From Epiperipatus broadwayi (lineage: Eukaryota > Onychophora > Udeonychophora > Euonychophora > Peripatidae): a stretch of DNA of 64,000 nucleotides. Position 1 is the first letter of the stretch; each line of letters opens with the position of its first letter. The notes under the pieces are model-generated. The model saw only the letters and a list, made by a program, of their open reading frames with translations. It had not been told where the DNA came from and made no database searches. Location of the stretch: the NCBI GenBank assembly GCA_028023455.1, contig JAQFVV010006272.1, forward strand, positions 3,391,127-3,455,126, read 5' to 3'. Of the stretch, positions 23,627 through 35,332 are shown piece after piece. Made by a program: the position numbers and the translations under genes.

Positions 23627-26121
23627 TGTAACAGTCAAAACACGTGTATCTCGTTAACATAGTGCAGAATTCGACCACCACACAGAACAGCAGCACCATC
23701 GAGTAGCGAAGCCACCCATGGTACCGAGTTCGAACATAGTTTATCGGTTCCACACTACAATCTACGGAACAACGCCTCTGATGCGACATAAGTAAACACT
23801 TCTTTAGGCACGGTGGTCAGGGAGATGCACGAGATTCATGGTATTGTTTCCGAGCTGGCCAACAATCAAACGAATATTAATTCACATATATAATCGAGGA
23901 AATATATATAATGGGCATCGAATAAATGAAAACTTGACTACAGACGTACAGTTAAAATTATTTATTTACGTATTTAATAAAAAAAACATTATTAATGTTA
24001 TTAATCATATTTTATATTCAGAGTTTCAATAGCTAATTGGCAATTTTACTATATATAAAAGTACATTTATTTATAAAGAGCATTCATTTATATGAAGGCG
24101 TAATCTAGCTACCTAAGGTTCCCGAGTGAGTATTTCTAATGCGTACTGTAGGGGCTTTATACTTTGCATTGCAAGAGTCATCCGTGGCGGCGGACATACA
24201 TTTATTTAATAAAAATATTTATTTTACGACTAAGGGCGAACATTTATTTGAGAGTGGATGACGAAGATAATGCCGAGGCGGAGTGATATAGAGAATGATA
24301 AACTAAATAAAGGAACACGTGGTACGCTTTAGAAGGGCGATATAAAATGGCAGCACTGAAACTGCAATGCCGTGAATAAGTTTATAAGGGCTTCGGGTTG
24401 GTCTCTGCCTCGACCCGAAGAGGTAAGGTGTCACATGAGCATAACCAGGGACAAGCGGTCCGTGTCGCAATTTGCCAGCTGGCTGCGTGACGGTCGTCAA
24501 GCCCTACGGGAACATTATCATGTCCACTTGTGTAGGACGACTGGGGTTGATTCAACCCTATAGAATCCGGAGTATTCACGGCGTGGAATGAGCCATCGTG
24601 GCTTCAAAACGTAACACATGTATAAGATCTAAAAGATTATGGTAATATTTAACTAGATTTCAAACTCGGCCCCCCCATTATCAACGTTGACTGAAAGAAA
24701 ATTGGTGACTCTCAAAGAAATGAAATTTCCGTAATTATTCATTAAAATTTAATAATAAAAAAATATCTAAAAAGGGGACTTATTACAGCGAGCATGCCAG
24801 CTGTTACGAAGTAGTAGACCCTGCATTACAATAACTGATTCTTTGAATGCGTCTCGATTTATATGAAATTTAAGTTATTTATAAAGCAAATATTAATGAC
24901 AATTCGACACGCATTCAATGTTCAAGCGATTATGGATTTAGCTTTAAAACTAAGACAATTATGAGAAGGTAATATTTCAATGATACTTATAAATAAAGTG
25001 TAGATTTGAGAAATACACACCTAAGAAGGATAGAGGGAGGTAAGCTAGATTATGCGAGAAATTTACAGATTACATTAATTCTCAAATTTTAGTTTCACAA
25101 AATTACAATTTTAACATTTAGAAGTTAGACAAATAGTAGGAGATGAGCTATAGCTTATTTACTAGAGTACTCTATAATTTGGAATACACACACAGGTACC
25201 TGTTTTATAAGATGTTTTCGTCCATTTGTTTAATAGTAGATTGTTCGTGATTAGCAGTTTTCTTTCTTGTCTTTGGGTTTTTTTTATTGATTTTAACAGC
25301 AGCGGCTTTCTTGTTTATTTCAGGCAGCAGATCATTATGGTGTTTTTACGATGGGCAAGGTGAAGTTCGGCATATGGTGGGCCATCTCCCGATGGAGAAT
25401 AATCTCGGTGCTTACTCGGTCATACCTTGGCAATATCAATTTATTTTAAGATATTTTAGACTCTCCACTCGAGAGCAAAGCTAAAATTCAAGTGCAAGTC
25501 TCCAGCAAGTCCAAGATGGCCTCCTTTTTTTATCTTGATCTTTTAATTTTTTCTGTTGAGATATTTTTAGGTTTTCTTTATCTTGCCCTCAGGATAATCA
25601 ATGCTTTTGCTGGTTTTAATTAGAAAGAAATCTGCTGTGCTATTGTTTGTTTTGTTGTTTTTTTTTACATTCGTTAATTACATTTTTTTGGAATTTTCCT
25701 ATAATTAATTTATTATCTATCACTGACCGATGCTTTTAAATTTTCAAAGACAAAAGGGAATAAAATTATTTTAACTTTAATTAATTATTGCATCAGATTT
25801 TGTTAGAATTATTATTTAACGAAATTTAAACTAAGCAATAAATACGAACTTTATAAATTCAAAATAAATGATTAATATTACACAAGATTTATTTAGCTAA
25901 AGAAATCTAAATTATATTACTTTATCCGTATTTATTGCCTTTAATTTGAGATCGAAATGTGTGCGTGTTTATGTTGAATTCTACATATATTTATACATTT
26001 TTAATATTGTTACACACACAACTCGATACCAAAAGTTTAAATTTGGGTGGGATAGACCGGTCAGTGAGAGACGACAGAAAAAGGTGAAACTTAAGATTCG
26101 AATACGAATCTTACTGTTTCA
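23627..26121 (-). repeat. 3' LTR (in element orientation) of gag-only retrotransposon
   Basis: 2495 bp with ends TGTAACAG and CTGTTTCA, read on the plus strand. It contains a GC-richer patch at about 24240-24610 with small hairpins and several short frames (63-65 codons) on both strands. These look accidental, and they are duplicated in the other LTR. A near-perfect hairpin lies at 26085-26121, at the start of the LTR in element orientation. Confidence 0.92.
26085..26121. repeat. Terminal hairpin in LTR (also at 30782-30818)
   Basis: TAAGATTCG-AATA-CGAATCTTA forms a perfect 9-bp stem. The flanking TGAAAC and GTTTCA extend the pairing out to the LTR tip. The hairpin sits at the U3 end in element orientation, next to the polypurine tract at the 3' LTR. 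Confidence 0.75.
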
Positions 26122-26136
26122 TTTCCCGTACTTCCC
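26122..26136 (-). other. Candidate polypurine tract of the gag-only LTR element
   Basis: On the minus strand the 15 nt just upstream of the 3' LTR read GGGAAGTACGGGAAA. This purine-rich tract, interrupted by TAC, is in the right place to prime plus-strand synthesis. Confidence 0.55.
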
Positions 26137-26605
26137 GTGAACAATTAAGGAAGAACAAAGGAGGCAAGAAAGGGAAAAAAAAATTTACATTACATAATTT
26201 AAATACGAAAGAATTATTATTATTATTATTATTATTATTTTTTTTTTTACAGATACATATAAATATAGAAAGCAGAGATTACATGAAGTAACGAACAATT
26301 TATATACCCGGATCTAGAATTTAAACTTTAATTTTAAAATGACCTAATTTGGCCGTGTCTGGTTAGCAATCATTATAATACTATTAGTTAAACCGATTTT
26401 ATATATAAAAAAATTCCTAGACTAATATTAATTAACATAATATATATAAAAAAAATTTTAAAGAATAATAATAATTAAATATACCTAACAAAATTTCTAT
26501 ATAAAGCCCTATTTGACCCATATAATTTCCATTCAACCAATATTTATCAAGTTCGTTTTGCTAAATTTTATACACGGAATGGCCGTCCGAAATGCTCCAA
26601 TATTG
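26137..26605. other. Non-coding internal region 3' of gag
   Basis: AT-rich, with a short (ATT)n tract at about 26215-26240 and a homopolymer T run. No pol-related sequence was found in any frame, which supports absence rather than decay of pol. Confidence 0.6.
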
Positions 26606-27742
26606 TTATAACCCCGGGTCAGGTGGATAGTATATATCTCTCGTCGTTGACGACTGCGGCCTTGGGTTTTCTAATTTTTGTCTTCTATCCGGCGGTTCTT
26701 TGGCCCAATGGCTAAAATCTAATGTAGTGAGAAATTCACTCATTTCTTCTATGTCCTTTATACGACTGCCTGCCATCAACTGTTGGATGGCCAGCGGCAT
26801 GCCACGCTGGATGGTCCCTATGACGTGTGAATCCGAAAAGGCGAACGTTGTAAGGGATTTAAACCGATTCGCTTGGCGGAGGAAAAACTGCGTGTGTGTC
26901 TCTTGGGGTATCGTCCCATATTTTTCCTGGCAGAGCGTATTGTAGATACCGCTTTGACGCTCGTTGCTCCAGTAACGCTTCATTAACACATCTTTGTAAT
27001 TTCCGATTGTTTTCGGCTTCCATCTCACCATATTCCACCAGTCCTTGGCAGATCCCTGTAGATGGTAGCTAGCTATCGCTATCTGCTCGTCTGGCCCTGT
27101 TTTATGAAATTGGAAAAACTTTTGCAAGCTCTCTAAGTGGGCTTGCGGGTTTTCTCCGATCTCCCCTCTAAAGATCTTGATGTGGATCATCTTGGCTAAA
27201 TAGCTTTGGTGTCCAACGTCCATCTTCGCCTCTTCTTTAATGCTGACTTCCTTTTCCGGTTCTTGTGGGCCTTCATCGGTTGGAATGAGGTCTCTCTGCT
27301 CATCATATTTTTTTACCTTCACGACACTACCTGTTTGCTCTTCTATCATAGGTTCATCAGATCTCTCTACCTTCATTTCACTCTGCCTGTCTTTAACCTC
27401 TTCTACCTTTTTACTAACTTTGGATATTCCCAACTGTTCCCTTATTACTTCTAACTCTCTCACTATAGTGTCTTTAAATTCCTGACATTCCCTGACTCTT
27501 CTTTTTTCTTCTTCCTGTCTCCTTTTTGATTCTTCATCGCTTCTTTTTCTCATTTCCTCCTCATACATTTTCTTCACCTCCTGCATACTCCGTCTGAGCA
27601 CCTCCTCCATGAACCTGAAATTATAGTCCATTGATGCTCTGCATTGTTGCGGAGCTTCCCTTCGCTCGGGTGTCGACTCCAAAGCCTCAGATAAATCTAG
27701 CTGTTCTGTATCAGTATTTTCTGTTTCCATTTTCTTATCCAT
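26606..27742 (-). CDS. Gag protein of non-autonomous LTR retrotransposon
   Basis: An intact 378-codon frame. A Gag protein would package element RNA into cytoplasmic particles. Residues 1-44 are acidic. Residues about 45-108 are very rich in Glu, Arg and Lys with heptad-like spacing and probably form a coiled coil. A charged linker follows to about 178. From about 180 to 345 there is a retrotransposon capsid-like domain, with IKIFRGEIGENPQAHLESLQ, then YHLQGSAKDWW, and FLRQANRFKSL. No CCHC zinc knuckle and no protease lie at the C terminus, which ends in a Pro- and Arg-rich tail. The start has a second in-frame Met four codons later. Intact coding in an element with near-identical LTRs suggests recent selection or very recent insertion. 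Ty3/gypsy-like origin is my inference from the domain style and the 4-bp duplication. Confidence 0.85.
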   Translation of the reverse strand: MDKKMETENTDTEQLDLSEALESTPERREAPQQCRASMDYNFRFMEEVLRRSMQEVKKMYEEEMRKRSDEESKRRQEEEKRRVRECQEFKDTIVRELEVIREQLGISKVSKKVEEVKDRQSEMKVERSDEPMIEEQTGSVVKVKKYDEQRDLIPTDEGPQEPEKEVSIKEEAKMDVGHQSYLAKMIHIKIFRGEIGENPQAHLESLQKFFQFHKTGPDEQIAIASYHLQGSAKDWWNMVRWKPKTIGNYKDVLMKRYWSNERQSGIYNTLCQEKYGTIPQETHTQFFLRQANRFKSLTTFAFSDSHVIGTIQRGMPLAIQQLMAGSRIKDIEEMSEFLTTLDFSHWAKEPPDRRQKLENPRPQSSTTRDIYYPPDPGL

Positions 27743-28274
27743 TTTCTTACTATTTATTTATTTATTTTACACTAGTAGCATTTAACTATTCCCCACCGGT
27801 ATCTTGGCCCTATAATACTCTTTCATTGCCCTCTCCTACTCTACATTGCTGCCTTTAATATACTTAACATATATATCATAACGAACTATTAGTAACGCGT
27901 ATAAGCCACTGCTGTCTATGACATATATATTTTTACCTTAACTAAATTTTATTGTTAAACATAATAAGCTTCTGCTGTCTCATTTAGCTACTGATTATTA
28001 TTATTATTATATAAAAGATATTTCATTAGATCCGAGTATTTCGTTCCTTCTTAAATTACACACACATCCCTGCTTTCCCTAAATTTGTTATTACGCCTGC
28101 TGTCCCTTCACTCACTCGACCCACATTACTTCACTCGATTTATTTTTGTTATTTTTATTTTTATCCAAAACAAACTCTTATATATATAAAACAATTAGCC
28201 AACTCGGCAACGAACGCTAAAGGAATTTATCTGCATTATTTTTGCTCAGGGTATCTATGGGTTTTATACTCGAA
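27743..28274. other. Leader (5' untranslated internal region) of gag-only LTR element
   Basis: Lies between the primer-binding site and the gag start in minus orientation. It has no frame of interest and a short (ATT)n tract near 27995-28011. A packaging signal would be expected here but cannot be recognised by eye. Confidence 0.5.
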
Positions 28275-28294
28275 GCCTCACGTTATTGGCGCCA
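28275..28294 (-). other. Candidate tRNA primer-binding site
   Basis: On the minus strand this reads TGGCGCCAATAACGTGAGGC, starting with the TGG expected to pair with a tRNA CCA end. It resembles the common TGGCGCCCAAC-type primer-binding sites. It begins 23 nt after the LTR end, which is farther than usual. Confidence 0.5.
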
Positions 28295-28317
28295 AACGCT
28301 AAAAAAAAATTTAACTA

Positions 28318-30818
28318 TGTAACAGTCAAAACACGTGTATCTCGTTAACATAGTGCAGAATTCGACCACCACACAGAACAGCAGCACCATCGAGTAGCGA
28401 AGCCACCCATGGTACCGAGTTCGAACATAGTTTATCGGTTCCACACTACAATCTACGGAACAACGCCTCTGATGCGACATAAGTAAACACTTCTTTAGGC
28501 ACGGTGGTCAGGGAGATGCACGAGATTCATGGTATTGTTTCCGAGCTGGCCAACAATCAAACGAATATTAATTCACATATATAATCGAGGAAATATATAT
28601 AATGGGCATCGAATAAATGAAAACTTGACTACAGACGTACAGTTAAAATTATTTATTTACGTATTTAATAAAAAAAACATTATTAATGTTATTAATCATA
28701 TTTTATATTCAGAGTTTCAATAGCTAATTGGCAATTTTACTATATATAAAAGTACATTTATTTATAAAGAGCATTCATTTATATGAAGGCGTAATCTAGC
28801 TACCTAAGGTTCCCAAGTGAGTATTTCTAATGCGTACTGTAGGGGCTTTATACTTTGCATTGCAAGAGTCATCCGTGGCAGCGGACATACATTTATTTAA
28901 TAAAAATATTTATTTTACGACTAAGGGCGAACATTTATTTGAGAGTGGATGACGAAGATAATGCCGAGGCGGAGTGATATAGAGAATGATAAACTAAATA
29001 AAGGAACACGTGGTACGCTTTAGAAGGGCGATATAAAATGGCAGCACTGAAACTGCAATGCCGTGAATAAGTTTATAAGGGCTTCGGGTTGGTCTCTGCC
29101 TCGACCCGAAGAGGTAAGGTGTCACATGAGCATAACCAGGGACAAGCGGTCCGTGTCGCAATTTGCCAGCTGGCTGCGTGACGGTCGTCAAGCCCTACGG
29201 GAACATTATCATGTCCACTTGTGTAGGACGACTGGGGTTGATTCAACCCTATAGAATCCGGAGTATTCACGGCGTGGAATGAGCCATCGTGGCTTCAAAA
29301 CGTAACACATGTATAAGATCTAAAAGATTATGGTAATATTTAACTAGATTTCAAACTCGGCCCCCCATTATCAACGTTGACTGAAAGAAAATTGGTGACT
29401 CTCAAAGAAATGAAATTTCCGTAATTATTCATTAAAATTTAATAATAAAAAAAATATCTAAAAAGGGGACTTATTACAGCGAGCATGCCAGCTGTTACGA
29501 AGTAGTAGACCCTGCATTACAATAACTGATTCTTTGAATGCGTCTCGATTTATATGAAATTTAAGTTATTTATAAAGCAAATATTAATGACAATTCGACA
29601 CGCATTCAATGTTCAAGCGATTATGGATTTAGCTTTAAAACTAAGACAATTATGAGAAGGTAATATTTCAATGATACTTATAAATAAAGTGTAGATTTGA
29701 GAAATACACACCTAAGAAGGATAGAGGGAGGTAAGCTAGATTATGCGAGAAATTTACAGATTACATTAATTCTCAAATTTTAGTTTCACAAAATTACAAT
29801 TTTAACATTTAGAAGTTAGACAAATAGTAGGAGATGAGCTATAGCTTATTTACTAGAGTACTCTATAATTTGGAATACACACACAGGTACCTGTTTTATA
29901 AGATGTTTTCGTCCATTTGTTTAATAGTAGATTGTTCGTGATTAGCAGTTTTCTTTCTTGTCTTTGGGTTTTTTTATTGATTTTAACAGCAGCGGCTTTC
30001 TTGTTTATTTCAGGCAGCAGATCATTATGGTGTTTTTACGATGGGCAAGGTGAAGTTCGGCATATGGTGGGCCATCTCCCGATGGAGAATAATCTCGGTG
30101 CTTACTCGGTCATACCTTGGCAATATCAATTTATTTTAAGATATTTTAGACTCTCCACTCGAGAGCAAAGCTAAAATTCAAGTGCAAGTCTCCAGCAAGT
30201 CCAAGATGGCCTCCTTTTTTTATCTTGATCTTTTAATTTTTTCTGTTGAGATATTTTTAGGTTTTCTTTATCTTGCCCTCAGGATAATCAATGCTTTTGC
30301 TGGTTTTAATTAGAAAGAAATCTGCTGTGCTATTGTTTGTTTTGTTTTTTTTTTTTTTTTTTTACATTCGTTAATTACATTTTTTTGGAATTTTCCTATA
30401 ATTAATTTATTATCTATCACTGACCGATGCTTTTAAATTTTCAAAGACAAAAGGGAATAAAATTATTTTAACTTTAATTAATTATTGCATCAGATTTTGT
30501 TAGAATTATTATTTAACGAAATTTAAACTAAGCAATAAATACGAACTTTATAAATTCAAAATAAATGATTAATATTACACAAGATTTATTTAGCTAAAGA
30601 AATCTAAATTATATTACTTTATCCGTATTTATTGCCTTTAATTTGAGATCGAAATGTGTGCGTGTTTATGTTGAATTCTACATATATTTATACATTTTTA
30701 ATATTGTTACACACACAACTCGATACCAAAAGTTTAAATTTGGGTGGGATAGACCGGTCAGTGAGAGACGATAGAAAAAGGTGAAACTTAAGATTCGAAT
30801 ACGAATCTTACTGTTTCA
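28318..30818 (-). repeat. 5' LTR (in element orientation) of gag-only retrotransposon
   Basis: 2501 bp, nearly identical to the partner LTR at 23627-26121. The differences I see are CCCGAG/CCCAAG, GGCGGCGG/GGCAGCGG and GACGACAG/GACGATAG, plus run-length changes in C, A and T homopolymers. The right boundary CTGTTTCA is followed by the ATAT duplication. Confidence 0.92.
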
Positions 30819-30822
30819 ATAT

Positions 30823-31223
30823 TGTGAAACAATCTAATTCATTATAAAAGCTTATGATATTTAGAAAAATTGGTCATGAATCATCACAACAATGAATGTG
30901 CCTTTATCAGCTCAAAAAACTAAACTGATGACAAATACCATTTATATGAATACTGGATATCAGCATCAACTTAATAGTATTTGATACTATTAAAAATGTA
31001 TCTATATTTTTAATAATGAAACATGAATGGTAAAATTTTATTTATCAATATTTAGTTTCTCTTTTAGGTAGCAAGGAATCACTCAGAGTGATTATTGTAG
31101 AGTTACTGACTTATTTGAGAACCTTCCTTATCTGGCTAATGACAAGCATGATATTAATAACATGTAACTTCATATGCAAATAAATTCAAGATACATGTTT
31201 ATACTTCTTGCAAGTAAAACTTC
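30823..31223. other. AT-rich spacer
   Basis: About 400 bp with no recognised feature between the LTR element and the (ATT)n microsatellite. Confidence 0.5.
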
Positions 31224-31232
31224 ACTTTAATA

Positions 31233-31288
<56 letters not shown>

Positions 31289-31315
31289 CTCCTCCTCCTC
31301 TTCCTCTTCTTATTA

Positions 31316-31362
<47 letters not shown>

Positions 31363-31365
31363 GCT
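31224..31365. repeat. (ATT)n microsatellite with CCT/CTT interruption
   Basis: Two blocks of ATT units separated by a CCTCCTCCTCCTCTTCCTC segment. It directly precedes the 5' region of the CR1-like element, whose 3' end also runs into (ATT)n. Confidence 0.95.
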
Positions 31366-31628
31366 GCTGACTTTGTAGAGTTAACATGTGTTATTTGTCT
31401 CTGATTTTTGGATTCTATAATTTTTATTTGGCTAAGTTTTTTTTTCCCCTATTTGTGATGGTATTATTAAGTAGAGTTTGGAGATTTTATTGATGTTGTT
31501 TTGAATGTATTTATTTTCTAATGGTTTTATATTTCAATTTTTATTTATTGATTTCTTTTAACTTATTTTTAAGTAGCCATTTTTTTTATTCTTTTGATTT
31601 TTTTTAATCTTGTTTTAGATTTTTTTTT

Positions 31629-31755
31629 TATCTTAGTTTTTTATCTTTGTTGGAATTTTTTTTTTAAATTTGATTCATTTTATTCTTTTGGGTTTTATTT
31701 TTATCTTTACTTTTGATTCTTAATTATCTTACTTTTTAATCTCTGTTGGAATTTT
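31629..31755 (+). repeat. Short direct repeat in the 5' UTR of the CR1-like element
   Basis: TATCTTAGTTTTTTATCT (31629) and TATCTTACTTTTTAATCT (31725), each followed by TGTTGGAATTT, are about 96 bp apart. They lie in T-rich sequence just before ORF1 and may be the remains of repeated 5' promoter units. Confidence 0.5.
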
Positions 31756-31772
31756 AATTAGTTTCAATTTGT

Positions 31773-32727
31773 TTGTTTGTTTTTAAAACTTTAGATTTTA
31801 TTATTATGGATAAATGTAATTTTTGTCATTTAGCTCTTCCTTTTGGTGGAAATTTTATAACTTGTCTGGGTTGTAATGAGAATGTTCATTTTAAATGTAG
31901 TACAGTAAGTGAAAAGACATTTAAAAATATGTCATCTACAAATAAAGGATTATGAGGTGTAAAAATTGTAGAACAGGAACTAATTTAAATTTGACTTTAA
32001 ATGATGAATCTAGTTCTGATTCCTTATCAAATTCTTTAGATAATAATTCTAGTCTTGAATTATTTCAGCAGATGAATAGAAAACTTGATATGCTGCCTGT
32101 TTTACAGAATAATATTGATTCCTTATCTCAGTCTTTTGCTAAACTTATTTTAGAACTTGAATTAGTTCAAAATAATATAAAAATATTGATTAGAGAATTT
32201 AATGAAATGCAAGAAAAAGTAAAAGCACAAGATTCTTTGTTATGTAATTTGAAAAAAGAAATTTTTCATTTAAAGCAGCAAAGATTAGAAAACAATATTG
32301 AAATTGTTGGTGTTGAATATGCTAATGACAAAAATTTATTTAATATTGTTGAAAATATAGCTAAAAAATTAGAATTGCCAGACTTGAATAAAAATTATAT
32401 TAATTCTATTTATAGATTAAAATATGGAGGTAGTTTTAGGCCTGTAATAAAAGTTAATTTGTTAGTAAAATGGTAAGAGATTTATTTTTGTTAGGAGGTA
32501 AAAGAATTAAATTATATCTATCTGATGTTTTGCCTATTGCTACAGTTGATAAGTGTATCTATTTAAATGAAGATTTGTTGCCTGAAAATAGGAAATTATT
32601 TTGGAAAATAAGTATAGGTTTGTTTGGATTAAAGATGGGAAAATTTGGTTGAGGAAAGATACAGGGTATAGGGCTATTCGGATTGATTCTGAATCAGATT
32701 TGTCTAATTTATGACATGGGTTATCTT
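31773..32727 (+). pseudogene. ORF1 of CR1-like element: PHD finger plus coiled coil
   Basis: This encodes the nucleic-acid-binding ORF1 protein. From the Met at 31806 (MDKCNFC), cysteines and a histidine in CNFC, CLGC, HFKC and CKNC give a C4HC3 PHD-like finger (about 31815-31972). A one-base loss near 31950 splits it between two frames. Residues encoded at about 32060-32290 are rich in Leu, Glu and Lys and look coiled-coil. They are followed by LENNIEIVGVEYAND, a block typical of L1/CR1 ORF1 middle domains. Frameshifts occur near 32470 and 32610. The final segment reads WLRKDTGYRAIRIDSESDL and ends at a TGA (32713-32715). No intact protein can be made from this copy. Confidence 0.7.
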
Positions 32728-35332
32728 TTCAAAATATTGTTACAAGAAAAGATAATTTGGATATTGATAATTTTAAGATTTTTCATATAAATATTCGTAG
32801 TGTGAGGAAACACTTTGATGAGTTGTTAATTCTTTTACATTCACTTGATTATTCATTTGATATTATAATTTTGTCTGAGATCTGGATTAAGGAATGTGAA
32901 AAAGGACTGTATGAGTTAGAGGGATATACATCAATTATTAATTCTAGAATTAATAATAGGTCAGGTGGAGTTTTAGTTTATTATAAATCAGTGCTTTGTG
33001 TGACTTCTATTGCTGCAGTTTTTGTTTCTTCTGAGTTTCTTGTTTTAAATTTTATTTTAGGTTCAGACAAATTAACACTTATTGCTCTGTATAGGTCTTG
33101 CAGTCATACAGTTGACAGTTTTAGTGATGAACTTGGTGATTTACTTACTAGATTATATGAGAAATTCATTATTCTTGTTGGTGACTTGAATATTGATATT
33201 TCTGGTAAACTTTTTGTTGCTGCTCAACATTATTTAAATATGCTGTCACTTTTTGGATTTATTCAATGTTTATTTCATCCTACATGTGTTACATCTTCAT
33301 CATCTTTGCTTATTGACCACGTCTTTGCTAGATGTCCTGAAAATATTCTTTTGAAAACATCTTTTTTGGATTGGTGTCTTACAGATCACAGAGGAATTGT
33401 TGTTACTTTTAAAAAGAATTTTTCTCATAGTAAAAAGTGTTTTAAACTTTTGTCTCATGATCGTTTGCATTCCTTAATTACTAAATATGATTGGAATTTA
33501 ATCTTTGAGTTGAATGATGTAAATTGTGCATTTTCATTCTTTGTTGACAAGATGAAAGAGTTTATAGATTATTGTTCTTTTATAAAATATATAAAAAAGA
33601 AAGATTTGAAAAGACATGATTGGATTACAAATGAGTTAATATCAAAAGTTAACAGAAAGAAGAAATTGTACAAGCTTTTCAAAAGATTTCCTGCTAATGA
33701 AGATTTTAAAATTCAGCTAAAGGTCCTTGATAAAGAAATAAAGAAAGATATAGTCAAAGCTAAACTGTTTTTTCTATTCTACTCAAATTGATTCTTTAAA
33801 ATCAACTAAATTAAGCAACTTTTTGACTGTTGTTAATAAATTTATTTTTAAAGAAGGATTTTCACAAATTTCTAGACTAAAGATTAATGAAATATCTATT
33901 GATGTTTTAAATAATTCAAAACTAATAGCTGATCATTTCAATCAATATTTTGTACATAGTGTGGAATTGTTAATGAATAGTTTTGAAAATAATTGCAGTT
34001 CTCATGTTTTTCAATTAGAGAAATCTATCCTGAATTCTTTTGTTTTTAAAGAGATTGAAGATTGTGAAATTTTAGATTCTCTTTATAAAATGATACATAA
34101 GAAATGTGTTGGTTTGGATTGTATTTCTGTAAAAATATTAATTGAAAATGTTTCCACTCTTTTAACAATTTTATCTTTTTTATTTAATTCTTTCCAGATT
34201 GTTTAAAATCTGCTGTTGTTACACCTATTTTTAAGAGTGGAGATAGGGAATGTTTGGAAAACTACAGGCCAATTTCTATTTTATCAACATTGTCTCAAAG
34301 TTGTTTTTTCAAAAATATTATTTATTTTCAAGTAATCAATTTGAGTTTTTGCCAGGAAGATCTACAGAACTGGCTTTATCTGAACATGTTTCAGTCATCA
34401 CTGAATCTTTAGAAAAAGGTTACAAAACTATAAGTGTTTATTTAGATTTGTGGAAAGCGTTTGATTGTGTTCCACATGATATATTAATAATTAAGTTGCA
34501 CTATTGTGGCATAAGGAGTACTATGCTTGAATGGTTTAAATCTTATTTAAGTAACAGAAGTCAATTTGTTAAAATTAATAATGTTTTGAGTGATTCTGAA
34601 ATAATTAGATATGGAGTTCCTCAAGGTTCAGTCCTGGGTCCACTGTTATTTACTATTTATATTAATGATCTGCTTGATCTTTCTGTTAATTCTAACATTT
34701 TTTGTTTTGCAGATGATACTGCTTTGGTTACTTCAGCAGTTTCATATAGTTTACCTGAGAAACTTGTGAATGAAGATTTATTTAAAATTACACAATAGAT
34801 GAACAATAATACACTGTTGCTAAATATTAATAAATGTAATTACATAATATATTCTCTTAAAAATATTCCAGTAAAAGACTTGTTAATTCAATTGCCTGAG
34901 GTGAATCAAACATCTTGTCAGAAAATTACCAGGACATCAACAATTTCTTACCTTGGCTTGGTTTTGGATGAGTATTTACATTGAGATAAACATATTTTTT
35001 GGCTTCAAGTAAAATTAAGAAAACTTAATTTTCTTTTTTACAGATTAAGAGATTGTTTGAATAAATCTGTTCTTTTAAGTATATATAAACAAATTTTCTT
35101 AAGCAGACTTTGTTATGGTATAACATTATGGGGTGGCACTGCAGCATATTTTTTGAAATCTTTGCAAACACTACAAAATTTTACGTTAAGAATTATTTTG
35201 TTTAAACCTTTGGATTTGCCAAGACTTGAATTATATAAGTGTGCTGGAGTTTTAACCATTAATCAATTATTTTTAGTGAATATTTTGTGTTATTATATTA
35301 AATACAAAGGAATGAATAAAAATAATTCTTAG
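32716..35332 (+). pseudogene. ORF2 of CR1-like element: APE endonuclease and reverse transcriptase
   Basis: The endonuclease has FHINIRS (about 32781), LSEIW with the catalytic Glu (about 32871), GDLNID (about 33181), DHVFARC (about 33319) and TDHRG (about 33382). The reverse transcriptase follows with LDLWKAFDCVPHDIL (34444), YGVPQGSVLGPLLF (about 34612) and FADDTAL (about 34706), so its catalytic Asp pair is kept. Breaks include a frame change between 33791 and 33823, another around 34200-34250, a TAG at 34796-34798 where a Trp codon is expected, and a TGA at 34982-34984. The frame has no in-frame ATG near its start and follows ORF1 in the same frame after a single TGA. Confidence 0.8.

Larger units (their letters stand above)
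23623..30822 (-). mobile_element. Complete gag-only LTR retrotransposon with 2.5-kb LTRs and ATAT target duplication
   Basis: Two direct repeats (23627-26121 and 28318-30818) both begin TGTAACAG and end CTGTTTCA on the plus strand, so they have canonical TG...CA ends. ATAT directly flanks the element on both sides (23623-26 and 30819-22), a 4-bp target duplication. The internal region is only about 2.2 kb and carries gag on the minus strand, so the element is read in minus orientation. No protease, reverse transcriptase, RNase H or integrase frame exists. The LTRs differ at only a few substitutions plus homopolymer length changes, so insertion was recent. It must be a non-autonomous element using pol products from elsewhere. 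Layout recalls the TR-GAG elements of plants. Confidence 0.9.

Noticed and set aside
24303-24579. Overlapping 63-65 codon frames in the LTR, on both strands, repeated at 28994-29270
   Set aside because: They lie in a GC-richer LTR patch and several frames are open on both strands, as expected by chance. No domain is recognised.
26215-26605. Search for a decayed pol gene 3' of gag
   Set aside because: No reverse transcriptase, protease or integrase motif in any frame, and the remaining space is too short.
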